64,000 bases of DNA. Origin: an uncultured Burkholderiales bacterium. Its GTDB lineage: Bacteria > Pseudomonadota > Gammaproteobacteria > Burkholderiales > Casimicrobiaceae. The DNA lies in assembly GCA_937944385.1 (NCBI GenBank), contig CALDYQ010000009.1, positions 33,777 through 97,776 on the forward strand, read 5' to 3'. A program made the translations under genes and the position numbers. How positions within the stretch are numbered: the stretch's first letter is position 1; the number at the start of each line of letters is the position of its first letter. Under the pieces are notes generated by a model. The model ran no database searches and was not told the origin of the DNA. It was given only the letters and a program-made list of their open reading frames with translations. This document shows, in pieces, positions 35,081-47,360 of this stretch.

Positions 35081-35739
35081 CGGGGCAAAACATCCGCCGT
35101 GCCCCGAGTCAGCCCCGCTGCGAGCCCCTCGCACTGTGGCGACGTCCCGGGGCAACGCCGTGGGCCGGGCTGTGGGGGGCTTCCGGTCGAGGCGTCCGCA
35201 CGCTCCTCGCCTTCATCGCCCTCGCCGTTGCGAGCAATGCCGCTCTCGCCCAGAAGTGGGCGGAATTGAGCCCGGCCGAACAGCAGGTCCTCGCCCCGCT
35301 GGCCGCCGACTGGGAGAGCATGAGCGACACTCGGAAAAAACACTGGCGTGAGCTCGCGCGCGGCTATCCGGGCATGAGTGCTGAGCAGCAGGCACGGTTT
35401 CGCGAACGGCTGACCGGTTGGTCACGCCTGTCACCCGAGGAGCGTCGCAAGGCCCGGGAACAGTATCAGGCGCTGCAGCAATTACCGCCCGAAAAGCGGG
35501 CGGCTGTGCCGCAGAAGTGGGAGGAGTACCGAAACCTCCCGCCCGAAAAGCGGGCCGAAATCCAGAAACGGGCGGCAGAGCAAAGCGCTGCACCGTCTAG
35601 CACAGCCAAGTCGAAGGCTGGCGCGCCGGCACCTGCTGCAGGCTCGAAGCCCGCCTCGGCCACGGCGGCTTCACCCTCGGCTGCGCAGGATGCCGCTGAA
35701 GCGACCGGGACCAGAGACAAGAAAGCGGTCAAGCCGTAG
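35077..35739 (+). CDS. DUF3106 exported protein
   Basis: A 220 aa protein. After a basic N-terminus, a hydrophobic segment at residues 43-60 ends in an Ala-x-Ala site, so it is probably exported to the periplasm. The body carries short helical repeats rich in Leu-Pro/Ser-Pro-Glu: LSPAEQQ, LSPEERRKAREQ, LPPEKRA twice. The two LPPEKRA copies are encoded by an identical 17 bp stretch (35485-35501 and 35539-35555). The C-terminal 60 residues are Ala/Pro-rich. Third gene of the sigma operon, starting in an ATGA overlap. Function unknown; it may sense or buffer envelope conditions. Confidence 0.82.
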   Translation: MTGQNIRRAPSQPRCEPLALWRRPGATPWAGLWGASGRGVRTLLAFIALAVASNAALAQKWAELSPAEQQVLAPLAADWESMSDTRKKHWRELARGYPGMSAEQQARFRERLTGWSRLSPEERRKAREQYQALQQLPPEKRAAVPQKWEEYRNLPPEKRAEIQKRAAEQSAAPSSTAKSKAGAPAPAAGSKPASATAASPSAAQDAAEATGTRDKKAVKP

Positions 35740-36580
35740 GCGACTGACGCAGGTGTAGTGCGCGCAGCCCCACTCGGGGGCGTAACGCGTAGAGCGCGAT
35801 CGAACCGGCAACCGCCGCGTTGAGCGATTCGACGCCGGCTGACATCGGGATGGCGAGCCCGCGGTCGATGAAGGGCTCGAGCGCGGGACTCAACCCCGCG
35901 CCTTCGTTTGACACCACGACAGCCAGGTTGGCGACGGCGGACGCGTCGGCATCGACATCGCTCCCCTCGCCCGAATACGGCGACAGCGCGTCGAGAGACA
36001 CCGTCGGCACGGGACCGCCTGCAGGCAGCGTGGCCCAGCACTGCCCCTCGAACGATTCCAGTGCTCGGCACAGATCCACCCCGTCGTGAACCGTGATCTG
36101 AAAATGCGCGCCCTGCGCAGCGCGCAGCGTCTTGCCCGACCACGCGGCGGCGCTGCCCCGATCGACCCAGACCTCGCTGCAACCGGCTGCGGCTGCGCTC
36201 CGAATCAGGGTGCCGACATTTCCCGGGTCCTGAACATGGTCGAGAGCAAGGATGAAACCGTGACGGGCGAGCGTCCCCGTGGCGGCCATGTCGACCAGGG
36301 CCATCCAATCGGGCGGCGTTGGCATCAGGCTCGCCCGGTCGAACAGCGCTGCCGGTAACCGCCAGAGCGGGCAGGCGGCCGTTGCAAGGCGCGGCACGGC
36401 CGCCGACTCCCGAAGGAAGATGCCCCGAACACGATCGGGCGCTCGTTCGAGACAGACCTCGACCAGGTGTTCTCCTTCGATGACCGCCACACCGTCGCGT
36501 CGGGAAGCCCCGCCCCCGCGCTGGAGTCGGACAAGCGCGCGGTAGTGCGGGTTGTCGCGTGAGGTAATCTCGCGCAGCAC
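35729..36580 (-). CDS. TrmH/SpoU-family RNA 2'-O-methyltransferase
   Basis: A 283 aa SPOUT methyltransferase with an N-terminal L30e-like substrate-binding domain (residues 1-105) and the C-terminal knotted domain. The motifs LDHVQDPGNVGTLIRSA (motif 1), VVSNEGAGLSP (motif 2) and IPMSAGVESLNAAVAGSIALY (motif 3) are all present with the catalytic Arg and Asn. The exact RNA target (rRNA or tRNA) is not readable. It is the last gene of the pyrG-kdsA-eno-ftsB strand group and its 3' end overlaps DUF3106 by 11 bp. Confidence 0.9.
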   Translation of the reverse strand: MLREITSRDNPHYRALVRLQRGGGASRRDGVAVIEGEHLVEVCLERAPDRVRGIFLRESAAVPRLATAACPLWRLPAALFDRASLMPTPPDWMALVDMAATGTLARHGFILALDHVQDPGNVGTLIRSAAAAGCSEVWVDRGSAAAWSGKTLRAAQGAHFQITVHDGVDLCRALESFEGQCWATLPAGGPVPTVSLDALSPYSGEGSDVDADASAVANLAVVVSNEGAGLSPALEPFIDRGLAIPMSAGVESLNAAVAGSIALYALRPRVGLRALHLRQSPTA

Positions 36581-36598
36581 GCGCCGAGGGCCGCCCGG

Positions 36599-36964
36599 TC
36601 AGGGTGCCGGCTTGTTGGGCACCGGCTCGGGTTGCGCCGGCCGTATCGCGCCGGTCAACGCCTGCGGGGGCGATCTCGGCTCGCGCACCTGAATCAGCGT
36701 TTCCCCCTTCTTGACCATGCCCAGCTCGCTGCGCGCACGCTCCTCGATGGCCTCACCCGCCTTTTCGAGGTCGCGCACGTCGGCTTCGAGTTCGGCATTG
36801 CGCTGTTTGGCTGCCTCGTTCCTGGCATTGATCGCCGCCAGATCGCGTTCGAGTGCCGCGGCACGTGGGATCGATGCGCGGTCGAACCAGAGCTTCCACT
36901 GCAGGTAGCCCAAGGCAACCACAAGCAAAACGAAAATCAGGCGGGCAGCCATCGGCAGCGTCAT
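36599..36964 (-). CDS. ftsB: Cell division protein FtsB
   Basis: A 121 aa bitopic division protein that joins FtsL and FtsQ in the divisome. One membrane helix (residues 6-24, ARLIFVLLVVALGYLQW) is followed by a coiled coil (LERDLAAINARNEAAKQRN) and by the family segment AIEERARSELGMVKKGE. A Pro-rich tail of 20 residues ends the protein. Start at 36964, or four codons later at 36952. The eno-ftsB neighbourhood is the usual proteobacterial one. Confidence 0.93.
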   Translation of the reverse strand: MTLPMAARLIFVLLVVALGYLQWKLWFDRASIPRAAALERDLAAINARNEAAKQRNAELEADVRDLEKAGEAIEERARSELGMVKKGETLIQVREPRSPPQALTGAIRPAQPEPVPNKPAP

Positions 36965-36970
36965 CGCGCG

Positions 36971-41172
<4,202 letters not shown>

Positions 41173-41180
41173 TCAGTCGC

Positions 41181-42554
41181 TCACGCCTGCCGATGCATCG
41201 CAATATGCCGCCGCACGCCATTGCGGATGGCGCGGGCCAGTTTCATCTGATGCGCCGGATCGATCAGCTTGCGTTCTTCCTCGGGGTTCGAGATGAAGGC
41301 CGTCTCGACCAGGATCGAGGGAACGTCCGGGGCGCGCAGCACTGCAAAGCCCGCCTGCTCGACCTGCCGCTTGTGCAGCCGGTTGATCGCACCCAGCTCA
41401 GTGAGCACGGTGCGCCCGAGCTTGAGCGATTCATTGATGGTGAAGCCCTGGCTCATTTCGAGCAGCAGACGGGAGAGTGTGGGATCGCGTCCGACGAGGC
41501 GTGTGCCGCCGATCAGGTCGGACTGGTTCTCGCGGTCGGCCATCCAGCGCGCGGCGGTGGAGGTCGCACCGCGCTCGGACAGCGCGTAGACCGAGCTGCC
41601 GCGCGCCTCGGGCCGGATAAAGGCGTCGGCATGAATCGAGACGAACAGATCGGCCTTTACGACACGCGCCTTGCGCACCCTCTCCGCCAAGGGAACGAAG
41701 ACGTCTTCATCGCGTGTGAGAAAGACGGCGATCCGGGGATCCTGTTCGAGCAGCGTGCGGGCCTTGAAGGCGACCGCGAGCACCACGTCCTTTTCGTAGT
41801 TGCCGCCCGGGCCGATCGCGCCCGGGTCCTCGCCGCCATGCCCGGGGTCGAGAACGACCACGAAGGGCTTGCGTGCGGACGCGCCACTCGGAGAAGGCAC
41901 CGGGCGCCCGGGCGGTGCCGACGCGGCGGGGGGCGGCGCGGACGGGGCGGATGCGACGGGTGGCGGCGGCGGAGGCTGCGGCACAGCGGGCGCAGGCGGC
42001 CGTCGGGCGCGTGCCGACGCTGCCGACGGCGGAGTCGCCACCCCTGCGGCTTCCGCACGCTCGAGCGCAGCTTCGCGCTCGGCGAGGCGGGCGAGAAACG
42101 CGGCCGTCGGGTCGTCCGCATCGACCGGTGTCAGGTCGATCACGAGCCGGTGCTTGAAGGGCCCGACGGGCGGCAGGGCAAACGCCGCGGCTTCGGCGCG
42201 CTCGCGCAGTTCCAGCACGAGCCGTGCAGTGTCCGGGCGGAACTGCCCGATCCGTGCGCGGGCGACAACACCCGTGTCGGTGCGCAGGGCCTCGAGCGCA
42301 CGCTGGAAGGCGGCATCCGCCGTGACGTCCGTGAGGTCGATCGCCAGCCGCTCGGGATCCCGAAGCGCGGTGACCAGGAAACGCAGTTCCTCATCCGATT
42401 CGATCGTCACGCGGGTCGATGCGCGCCCAGGCCAGGCCCGCACGGCGAGCACCTTGGGTCGCGCCCAAGCCAGCTCGATCCGTCCTGCCGCAGCGAGCGC
42501 GGCAATTGCAGCCAACGCCTGACGGCGCCCGAGTCGGACGTCCCGGTCAGCCAT
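41181..42554 (-). CDS. amiC: N-acetylmuramoyl-L-alanine amidase AmiC
   Basis: A 457 aa septal peptidoglycan amidase. The N-terminus has a twin-arginine-like signal (GRRQALAAIAALAAAG), fitting Tat export of AmiC. An AMIN domain (about residues 35-140) follows, then a Pro/Ala-rich linker (165-220), then the zinc amidase domain with DPGHGGEDPGAIG, SIHADAF and ILVETAFISN. The ATG overlaps the tsaE stop by 8 nt. Confidence 0.95.
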   Translation of the reverse strand: MADRDVRLGRRQALAAIAALAAAGRIELAWARPKVLAVRAWPGRASTRVTIESDEELRFLVTALRDPERLAIDLTDVTADAAFQRALEALRTDTGVVARARIGQFRPDTARLVLELRERAEAAAFALPPVGPFKHRLVIDLTPVDADDPTAAFLARLAEREAALERAEAAGVATPPSAASARARRPPAPAVPQPPPPPPVASAPSAPPPAASAPPGRPVPSPSGASARKPFVVVLDPGHGGEDPGAIGPGGNYEKDVVLAVAFKARTLLEQDPRIAVFLTRDEDVFVPLAERVRKARVVKADLFVSIHADAFIRPEARGSSVYALSERGATSTAARWMADRENQSDLIGGTRLVGRDPTLSRLLLEMSQGFTINESLKLGRTVLTELGAINRLHKRQVEQAGFAVLRAPDVPSILVETAFISNPEEERKLIDPAHQMKLARAIRNGVRRHIAMHRQA

Positions 42555-42987
42555 GCCGATCGCCCGCGTGACAGGTGACTCTCCGCCCGTCGCCCGCCCA
42601 AGTGAGTTCGATCGTGCCATCGAAGCGCACTGCATCGGCGATGCGGTCGGGCCACTCGACGAGCGCGATGGCGCCGCTCGTCACGTAGTCGAACCCGCCA
42701 CGCGCCTCGAAATCTTCCAGGCTCTCGATGCGGTAGCAGTCGAGGTGATGCACCGGTCCGAGCGGCGTGTCATAGCTCTCGACCAGGGCGTAGGTCGGGC
42801 TTTTGATCGGACCGTTGACCCCGAGCGCGCGCAGGAATCCGCGCACGAGCGTCGTCTTGCCGGCACCGAGGTCACCGACGAGTGCAACGTTGCACGGGGC
42901 CTTGATCTCGCGCGCGAGGCGTGCACCCACGGCGAGTGTCGCCGCCTCGTCGGCCAGGGTTGCCCCATCGATCGCAGCCCACGGCAT
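42547..42987 (-). CDS. tsaE: tRNA threonylcarbamoyladenosine biosynthesis ATPase TsaE
   Basis: A P-loop ATPase of about 146 aa that works with TsaB and TsaD to make t6A37. Walker A GDLGAGKTT, SPTYALVESY, the HLDCYRIESLEDF segment and VEWPDRI are present. Start choice is open: the ATG at 42987 matches the family N-terminus, while an ATG at 43020 would overlap the queG start codon on the other strand (CATG). The tsaE-amiC order is common in proteobacteria. Confidence 0.92.
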   Translation of the reverse strand: MPWAAIDGATLADEAATLAVGARLAREIKAPCNVALVGDLGAGKTTLVRGFLRALGVNGPIKSPTYALVESYDTPLGPVHHLDCYRIESLEDFEARGGFDYVTSGAIALVEWPDRIADAVRFDGTIELTWAGDGRRVTCHAGDRHG

Positions 42988-43005
42988 CGCGTCGAAGGGC
43001 GTTCC

Positions 43006-43011
43006 TAGAAT
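43006..43011 (+). promoter_or_regulatory. Putative -10 element of queG (leaderless geometry)
   Basis: TAGAAT ends 7 nt before the queG ATG; there is no Shine-Dalgarno sequence. If tsaE starts at 43020, this element lies within tsaE. Confidence 0.4.
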
Positions 43012-43018
43012 GCCCGTC

Positions 43019-44122
43019 ATGGCCTCTGATGCGACCGCGCGAACAACCGGGTCCGAGGACAGCTCGGGCGAGCTGTCCGCCCGCATCCGACAACTTGGCC
43101 TCGCATCGGGCTTTTCGGCCGTCGGATGCGCCGACATCGATCTGGAGCACGAGGCGGCAGGCTACAACGCATGGATTGATGCGGGTCATCACGGCGAGAT
43201 GGAGTATATGGTCGCCCATGGCGCGCTCCGATGGCGCCCGGCCGAGCTCGTGCCTGGGACGCGCTCGGTCATCTGTGTGCTGCTCGACTACTGGCCACAG
43301 ACGGCGCGCGATGCAGAGGAAATCCTCGCCGCGCCCGAGCGCGCCTACGTGTCGCGTTATGCGCTCGGTCGGGACTACCACAAGGTGCTCAGACAGCGCC
43401 TCGAGCGCTTCGCCCGGGCCATTCACGAAACGATCGCGCCGCATCGCTGGCGTGTCTTCGCCGACAGCGCACCGGTCATGGAAATCCCGCTCGCGCTCAA
43501 GGCTGGCCTGGGCTGGCGCGGCAAGCACACCCTGCTCTTGAACCGCGATCAGGGCTCCCTCTTCTTCGTGGGCGAGATCTATACGAATCTCGCACTTGCG
43601 GCAGGCGCCCCTGCCGACGCCCACTGCGGCAGCTGCAGTGCCTGCATCGATGTCTGTCCGACCCGCGCGATCGTGGCGCCGTGGCGACTCGACGCGCGGC
43701 GCTGCGTGAGCTACCTCACGATCGAGCACAAGGGGCCGATTCCGGTAGAGCTGCGGCCGCTCATGGGCAACCGTATCTACGGCTGCGACGACTGCCAACT
43801 GGTCTGCCCGTGGAACAAATTCGCACGCCGCACGCCGCTCGCCGACTTCGAGCCCAGACACGGTCTCGATGCAGCGACGCTCGCCGAACTGTTCTCCTGG
43901 GACGAGGTCACCTTCCTCGGCCGCACCGAAGGCAGCGCTATCCGCCGGATCGGTCACGAGCGCTGGTTGCGAAACATTGCGGTGGCTCTGGGCAATGCCC
44001 TGCGCGTTGCTCCCGATGCAGCCACCAGTACGTTCTTGCGCGCTGCACTGTCCTCCCGCGCCGCCCATCCCTCCGCGCTCGTGCGGGAGCATGTGGCCTG
44101 GGCGCTCGAACAATCCGCCTGA
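43019..44122 (+). CDS. queG: Epoxyqueuosine reductase
   Basis: A 367 aa cobalamin-dependent iron-sulfur enzyme that turns epoxyqueuosine into queuosine in tRNA. The cobalamin-binding half contains RYALGRDYHKVLR and the SAPVMEIPLALKAGLGW segment; two 4Fe-4S clusters are bound by CGSCSACIDVCPTRA and CDDCQLVCPWN. A C-terminal HEAT-like stretch follows. The start is divergent from tsaE with almost no gap. Confidence 0.96.
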   Translation: MASDATARTTGSEDSSGELSARIRQLGLASGFSAVGCADIDLEHEAAGYNAWIDAGHHGEMEYMVAHGALRWRPAELVPGTRSVICVLLDYWPQTARDAEEILAAPERAYVSRYALGRDYHKVLRQRLERFARAIHETIAPHRWRVFADSAPVMEIPLALKAGLGWRGKHTLLLNRDQGSLFFVGEIYTNLALAAGAPADAHCGSCSACIDVCPTRAIVAPWRLDARRCVSYLTIEHKGPIPVELRPLMGNRIYGCDDCQLVCPWNKFARRTPLADFEPRHGLDAATLAELFSWDEVTFLGRTEGSAIRRIGHERWLRNIAVALGNALRVAPDAATSTFLRAALSSRAAHPSALVREHVAWALEQSA

Positions 44123-44155
44123 TCTGCGTGGCCGCGGATGACCAGCGTTGAGGCC

Positions 44156-44173
44156 GCGTAACGCTGCGTAACG
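44156..44173. repeat. Direct repeat GCGTAACG spaced one helical turn
   Basis: GCGTAACG occurs at 44156-44163 and again at 44166-44173, start to start 10 bp, 83 bp ahead of the orphan unknown gene. Such phased direct repeats often bind regulators side by side on one face of DNA. Confidence 0.4.
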
Positions 44174-44255
44174 TGACAGCCTGGCTCGAATTCCCGCAGA
44201 CGGCCGTCCGGCCCCCACAGTCCGGCATCGTTCACGTCGCGTCGGGGAGTTCATC

Positions 44256-45095
44256 ATGGCCATGTACAGCTACCGGGACGGCAGCCTCCGTGCCACGGTG
44301 TCGACCTCGACGGTCTGCCATCCCTTCAACAACGCGACCGCGGTCGCCTTCATGAACAAGGTGTTCTCGACCTGGCACCATGATATGAACGCCTGCAAGC
44401 CCAAGAGCCGTGCCGCTGCGCTCAGGACACTCGAGGCCATGGGCCGCACGGCAGGTGCCTTCAGTCGGGCTAACCCGATGATCCGGATCAAGGATCTTTG
44501 GCACGCATTCGACCCCTTCGACCGCAACAACAAGCCATGGCGTGACGCCAATGAATGGAGCTATCACGGCGGCAGCTTCGGCGGCTTCCAGTCGTCGCTG
44601 CCGTGGGCACTGGTGACCTTCGCCAAGGCGTACGACGAGAACCTGAACACGATCGCCGCCCTCGTCGAGAAGCAGAAGGCGCAGGCGACCAAGATCGTCA
44701 GCCTGCTCGCAGGAAAGAACTTCATCCCCTGGCGGGAACTGAACGATCCGCTCAAGAAATTCGACGAGGCCACGAAGGCGATCGACCCGCTGATGGTCAT
44801 GTGTCCCGAGGGCTTGGGCAAGAAGGGCTTCAGCTGGACCAAGACCATCGCGAGCTACACGGGGGTCATCGACGACGTGCTCAAGGAAACGGCCGCTTCG
44901 GGCAGCGTGAATCAGGCTGTGGCCAGCCAGGCACTCGCCTTCATCGTGGGCAAATGCATCCCGGTCTTCGGCGAACTCTACGCCGAGGCGCTCGAGGGCC
45001 TGCCCACCGCCATCCGTTTCTTCGAGGACATCAAGTGGCAGCGCAACCACGAGCTGGCGAAGTTCGGGAAGGATTACATGATCTACGACCGCTGA
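44256..45095 (+). CDS. Unknown soluble protein (orphan)
   Basis: I do not recognise this 279 aa protein. It starts at ATG with GGGGAG 6 nt upstream. It is predicted soluble and mostly helical, with no signal peptide. The first third is aromatic and His/Trp-rich (TWHHDMNACKPKSR, PWRDANEWSYHGGSFGGFQ), the middle is amphipathic helix (TIAALVEKQKAQATKIVSLL), and the last third contains a hydrophobic region (VASQALAFIVGKCIPVFGEL) followed by a charged end. Its amino-acid mix, with more Lys, Asn and aromatic residues than its neighbours, sets it apart and could mean recent acquisition. It stands alone between queG and DUF2863. Confidence 0.75.
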   Translation: MAMYSYRDGSLRATVSTSTVCHPFNNATAVAFMNKVFSTWHHDMNACKPKSRAAALRTLEAMGRTAGAFSRANPMIRIKDLWHAFDPFDRNNKPWRDANEWSYHGGSFGGFQSSLPWALVTFAKAYDENLNTIAALVEKQKAQATKIVSLLAGKNFIPWRELNDPLKKFDEATKAIDPLMVMCPEGLGKKGFSWTKTIASYTGVIDDVLKETAASGSVNQAVASQALAFIVGKCIPVFGELYAEALEGLPTAIRFFEDIKWQRNHELAKFGKDYMIYDR

Positions 45096-45216
45096 GAAGT
45101 CGTGGATGAATCTGCCGCTCGGCCCGATCGCTTGGCTTGACGACGTGGGCTCCGGCCGCCTCGCTCGCGCGGGACTCGGCTGCACGGTCGGAGCCGGGTC
45201 CGCGCCCCAGGCTTGG

Positions 45217-45222
45217 GATAAT
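45217..45222 (+). promoter_or_regulatory. Putative -10 element of the DUF2863 gene
   Basis: GATAAT lies 26 nt before the ATG at 45249. A start about 7 nt downstream gives a leader of roughly 20 nt, which would include the GAGG ribosome site. Confidence 0.4.
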
Positions 45223-45248
45223 GAGGTGTCAACAACGAGGATCCCGCG

Positions 45249-46430
45249 ATGCCCCGCGCCCCATTTCGCCGCAAGAGCGGCACCCGTGAAACGTCCCAGT
45301 TGGTTCGTCTGGCCGAGGGCCTGTCCGCCTCGAAATCGCGCACCGAAGACGTCTACTGGGAGCGCGAGCTCGAGCGCGCCGTGCTCGCCCTGCTCGAGGC
45401 GGGCGACGACGAAGCGATCAACCGCGCGCTCGACCGCGCACATGACGCACCAGGGGGTGTATTCGACACCCTGGCCGATGTCGTGGAGTCGCTTTCCGAG
45501 TCGATGACCTTCATGACCGAGGCTGGGCCGCAGCGAATCGCCCTTTTCTGCGCGCCGATCCTGATCTGGGGACGAACCAAGATTCCCGCCCGCCCGCTCC
45601 CGGCCAACGTGCTGCGCGACCTCTCGGTTCAGATCGGCGCCCACATCTTCGCAGACGGCGTGCGATTCGCCCTTTGCGACACCCTGTTTGCACCTGATCA
45701 ATTACCGACCAGCTACAGCCAGACACGCGAGTTGCTCGGCGAGCTGAAGGCTGCAATCGCGAGCGGCCGTCCGCTCAAGATGGACCCGCAACTCCTGGGT
45801 GAGGCACCGGACGTCGTCTGCGACATGCGCATGATCGTCGGTGCAGTGCAGGCCCCCGAAGGCGCGCCGCTCTATGCGTGGCAGACCATGACCACACCGA
45901 TCGAGGATGCGATGAAGAGCGCCCTCGAAGCGTGGCGTACCCAGGGTGGAGCGGTACTGAAGCCGCTCCTGGTCGGCTTCCCGTTCCAGCTGGAGTTGCC
46001 GCGCACCTTCTTCGGCGCTTGTCGCGAGGCCGACCTCACCTCACGCGCATGGTCGATCGGCGCCGGTGTCGCCTACCTCGAAGCCATGACCCAGACGCCC
46101 CCCGCCCAGCTCACGGCTACCGTGGGGGGGTGCTGGGGCGACGGGCTCGAGGAGTACCGCATCGGATTCTCGATCGGGGACGCCACCGAAGTCGCCCACG
46201 GCTGCGTCTGGCCGCTCGTCACAGGCGAGGATGAGGAAGCGCAGGCGATCGACGCCATCGAAGGCGCCCTCAAGGCCGCCGGTGTGGGCAACATCGTGGT
46301 GCTGTCCGACCGGCTGCCGCTCGAGTTCTGTGACGACTGCGGCGCACCCTATTACCCGAATCGCGACGGCGAGATGCTCCACGCCGAACTGCCGGATGCA
46401 GCGGAAGGCACCTCGGTGCATCTGCACTGA
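45249..46430 (+). CDS. DUF2863 family protein
   Basis: A 393 aa cytoplasmic protein of the betaproteobacterial DUF2863 family, without known function. Conserved-looking features are an N-terminal charged helix region (RTEDVYWERELERAVLALLEAG), WGRTKIPARPLP, PLLVGFPFQLELPRTFFGACREAD and a terminal CxxC pair (FCDDCGAPYYPN) that may bind zinc. GAGG stands in the leader. It is 27 bp upstream of psd and may share its transcript. Confidence 0.85.
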   Translation: MPRAPFRRKSGTRETSQLVRLAEGLSASKSRTEDVYWERELERAVLALLEAGDDEAINRALDRAHDAPGGVFDTLADVVESLSESMTFMTEAGPQRIALFCAPILIWGRTKIPARPLPANVLRDLSVQIGAHIFADGVRFALCDTLFAPDQLPTSYSQTRELLGELKAAIASGRPLKMDPQLLGEAPDVVCDMRMIVGAVQAPEGAPLYAWQTMTTPIEDAMKSALEAWRTQGGAVLKPLLVGFPFQLELPRTFFGACREADLTSRAWSIGAGVAYLEAMTQTPPAQLTATVGGCWGDGLEEYRIGFSIGDATEVAHGCVWPLVTGEDEEAQAIDAIEGALKAAGVGNIVVLSDRLPLEFCDDCGAPYYPNRDGEMLHAELPDAAEGTSVHLH

Positions 46431-46457
46431 CGGCTCGCCTCATCGGAACCGCCATCA

Positions 46458-47321
46458 ATGAGCCTGCTCGTCCAGCGACTTCTGCCGAGGCGCGCCTTGA
46501 CGGAACTCGCTGGCCGGGCGGCCAGCACCCGCGGCGGCGCGCTCACGACCTGGGCCATCCGCCGCTTCATCGCGCGCTACGGCGTCGACATGGCCGAAGC
46601 TGCCGAGCCCGATCCTGCCGCCTATCCGACGTTCAACGACTTCTTCACCCGGGCGCTCCGCCCGGAGGCTCGGCCGATCTGCAGCGAGGCACTCGCCTGT
46701 TGGGCGTGTCCAGTGGACGGCGCGATCAGCCAGTTCGGGCGCATCGAGAGCGAGTCGGGCGAGGAGATCTTCCAAGCGAAGGGGCACACCTACAGCACGG
46801 TCGAACTGCTCGGCGGCAACGCGGCGCTGGCCGAGCCGTTCCGGGCAGGACATTTCGCGACCCTCTATCTCTCGCCCCGGGACTACCACCGCATCCATAT
46901 GCCGGTGGCCGGCACCCTGACGCGCATGCTCCATGTGCCGGGCGATCTCTACTCGGTCAATCCGGCAACGGCGGCTGCGCTGCCGCGGCTTTTTGCGCGC
47001 AACGAGCGCGTCGTCTGTCTCTTCGGGACGGCGCTCGGCCCCTTCGCGCTCGTTCTGGTGGGCGCGGCCATCGTGGGCAGTATGCAGACGGTCTGGCATG
47101 GCGTGGTCAATCCGCCCCGTCCCGGCGGTGTGCGCGAGTGGCAGTACCTGCCCGGGCAGATCGAACTCGCCCGCGGTGCGGAGATGGGACGCTTTCTGCT
47201 GGGCTCGACCGTCGTGCTGCTCTGGCCCGCCGCGCCGGGCGGGCGTGCGCTCCGCTTCAACCCGGACTGGACGCCCGGGCGGGCAATCCGAATGGGCGAG
47301 CCGATGGCGACTCTGGACTAA
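46458..47321 (+). CDS. psd: Phosphatidylserine decarboxylase proenzyme
   Basis: A 287 aa membrane-associated enzyme making phosphatidylethanolamine. The self-cleavage site is visible as LGST (residues 253-256), where Ser becomes the pyruvoyl group. FNDFFTRALRPEARPI, CPVDGAISQFG and LSPRDYHRIHMPVAG are the other family motifs. The ribosome site is weak. Confidence 0.96.
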   Translation: MSLLVQRLLPRRALTELAGRAASTRGGALTTWAIRRFIARYGVDMAEAAEPDPAAYPTFNDFFTRALRPEARPICSEALACWACPVDGAISQFGRIESESGEEIFQAKGHTYSTVELLGGNAALAEPFRAGHFATLYLSPRDYHRIHMPVAGTLTRMLHVPGDLYSVNPATAAALPRLFARNERVVCLFGTALGPFALVLVGAAIVGSMQTVWHGVVNPPRPGGVREWQYLPGQIELARGAEMGRFLLGSTVVLLWPAAPGGRALRFNPDWTPGRAIRMGEPMATLD

Positions 47322-47348
47322 CCGGGCCTGCACCTGCGGGTAGAGCGT

Positions 47349-47354
47349 CAGAAT
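47349..47354 (+). promoter_or_regulatory. Putative -10 element of the ACMSD-like gene (leaderless geometry)
   Basis: CAGAAT ends 6 nt before the ATG at 47361; no Shine-Dalgarno sequence is present. The match to TATAAT is four of six. Confidence 0.3.
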
Positions 47355-47360
47355 GGCGGC

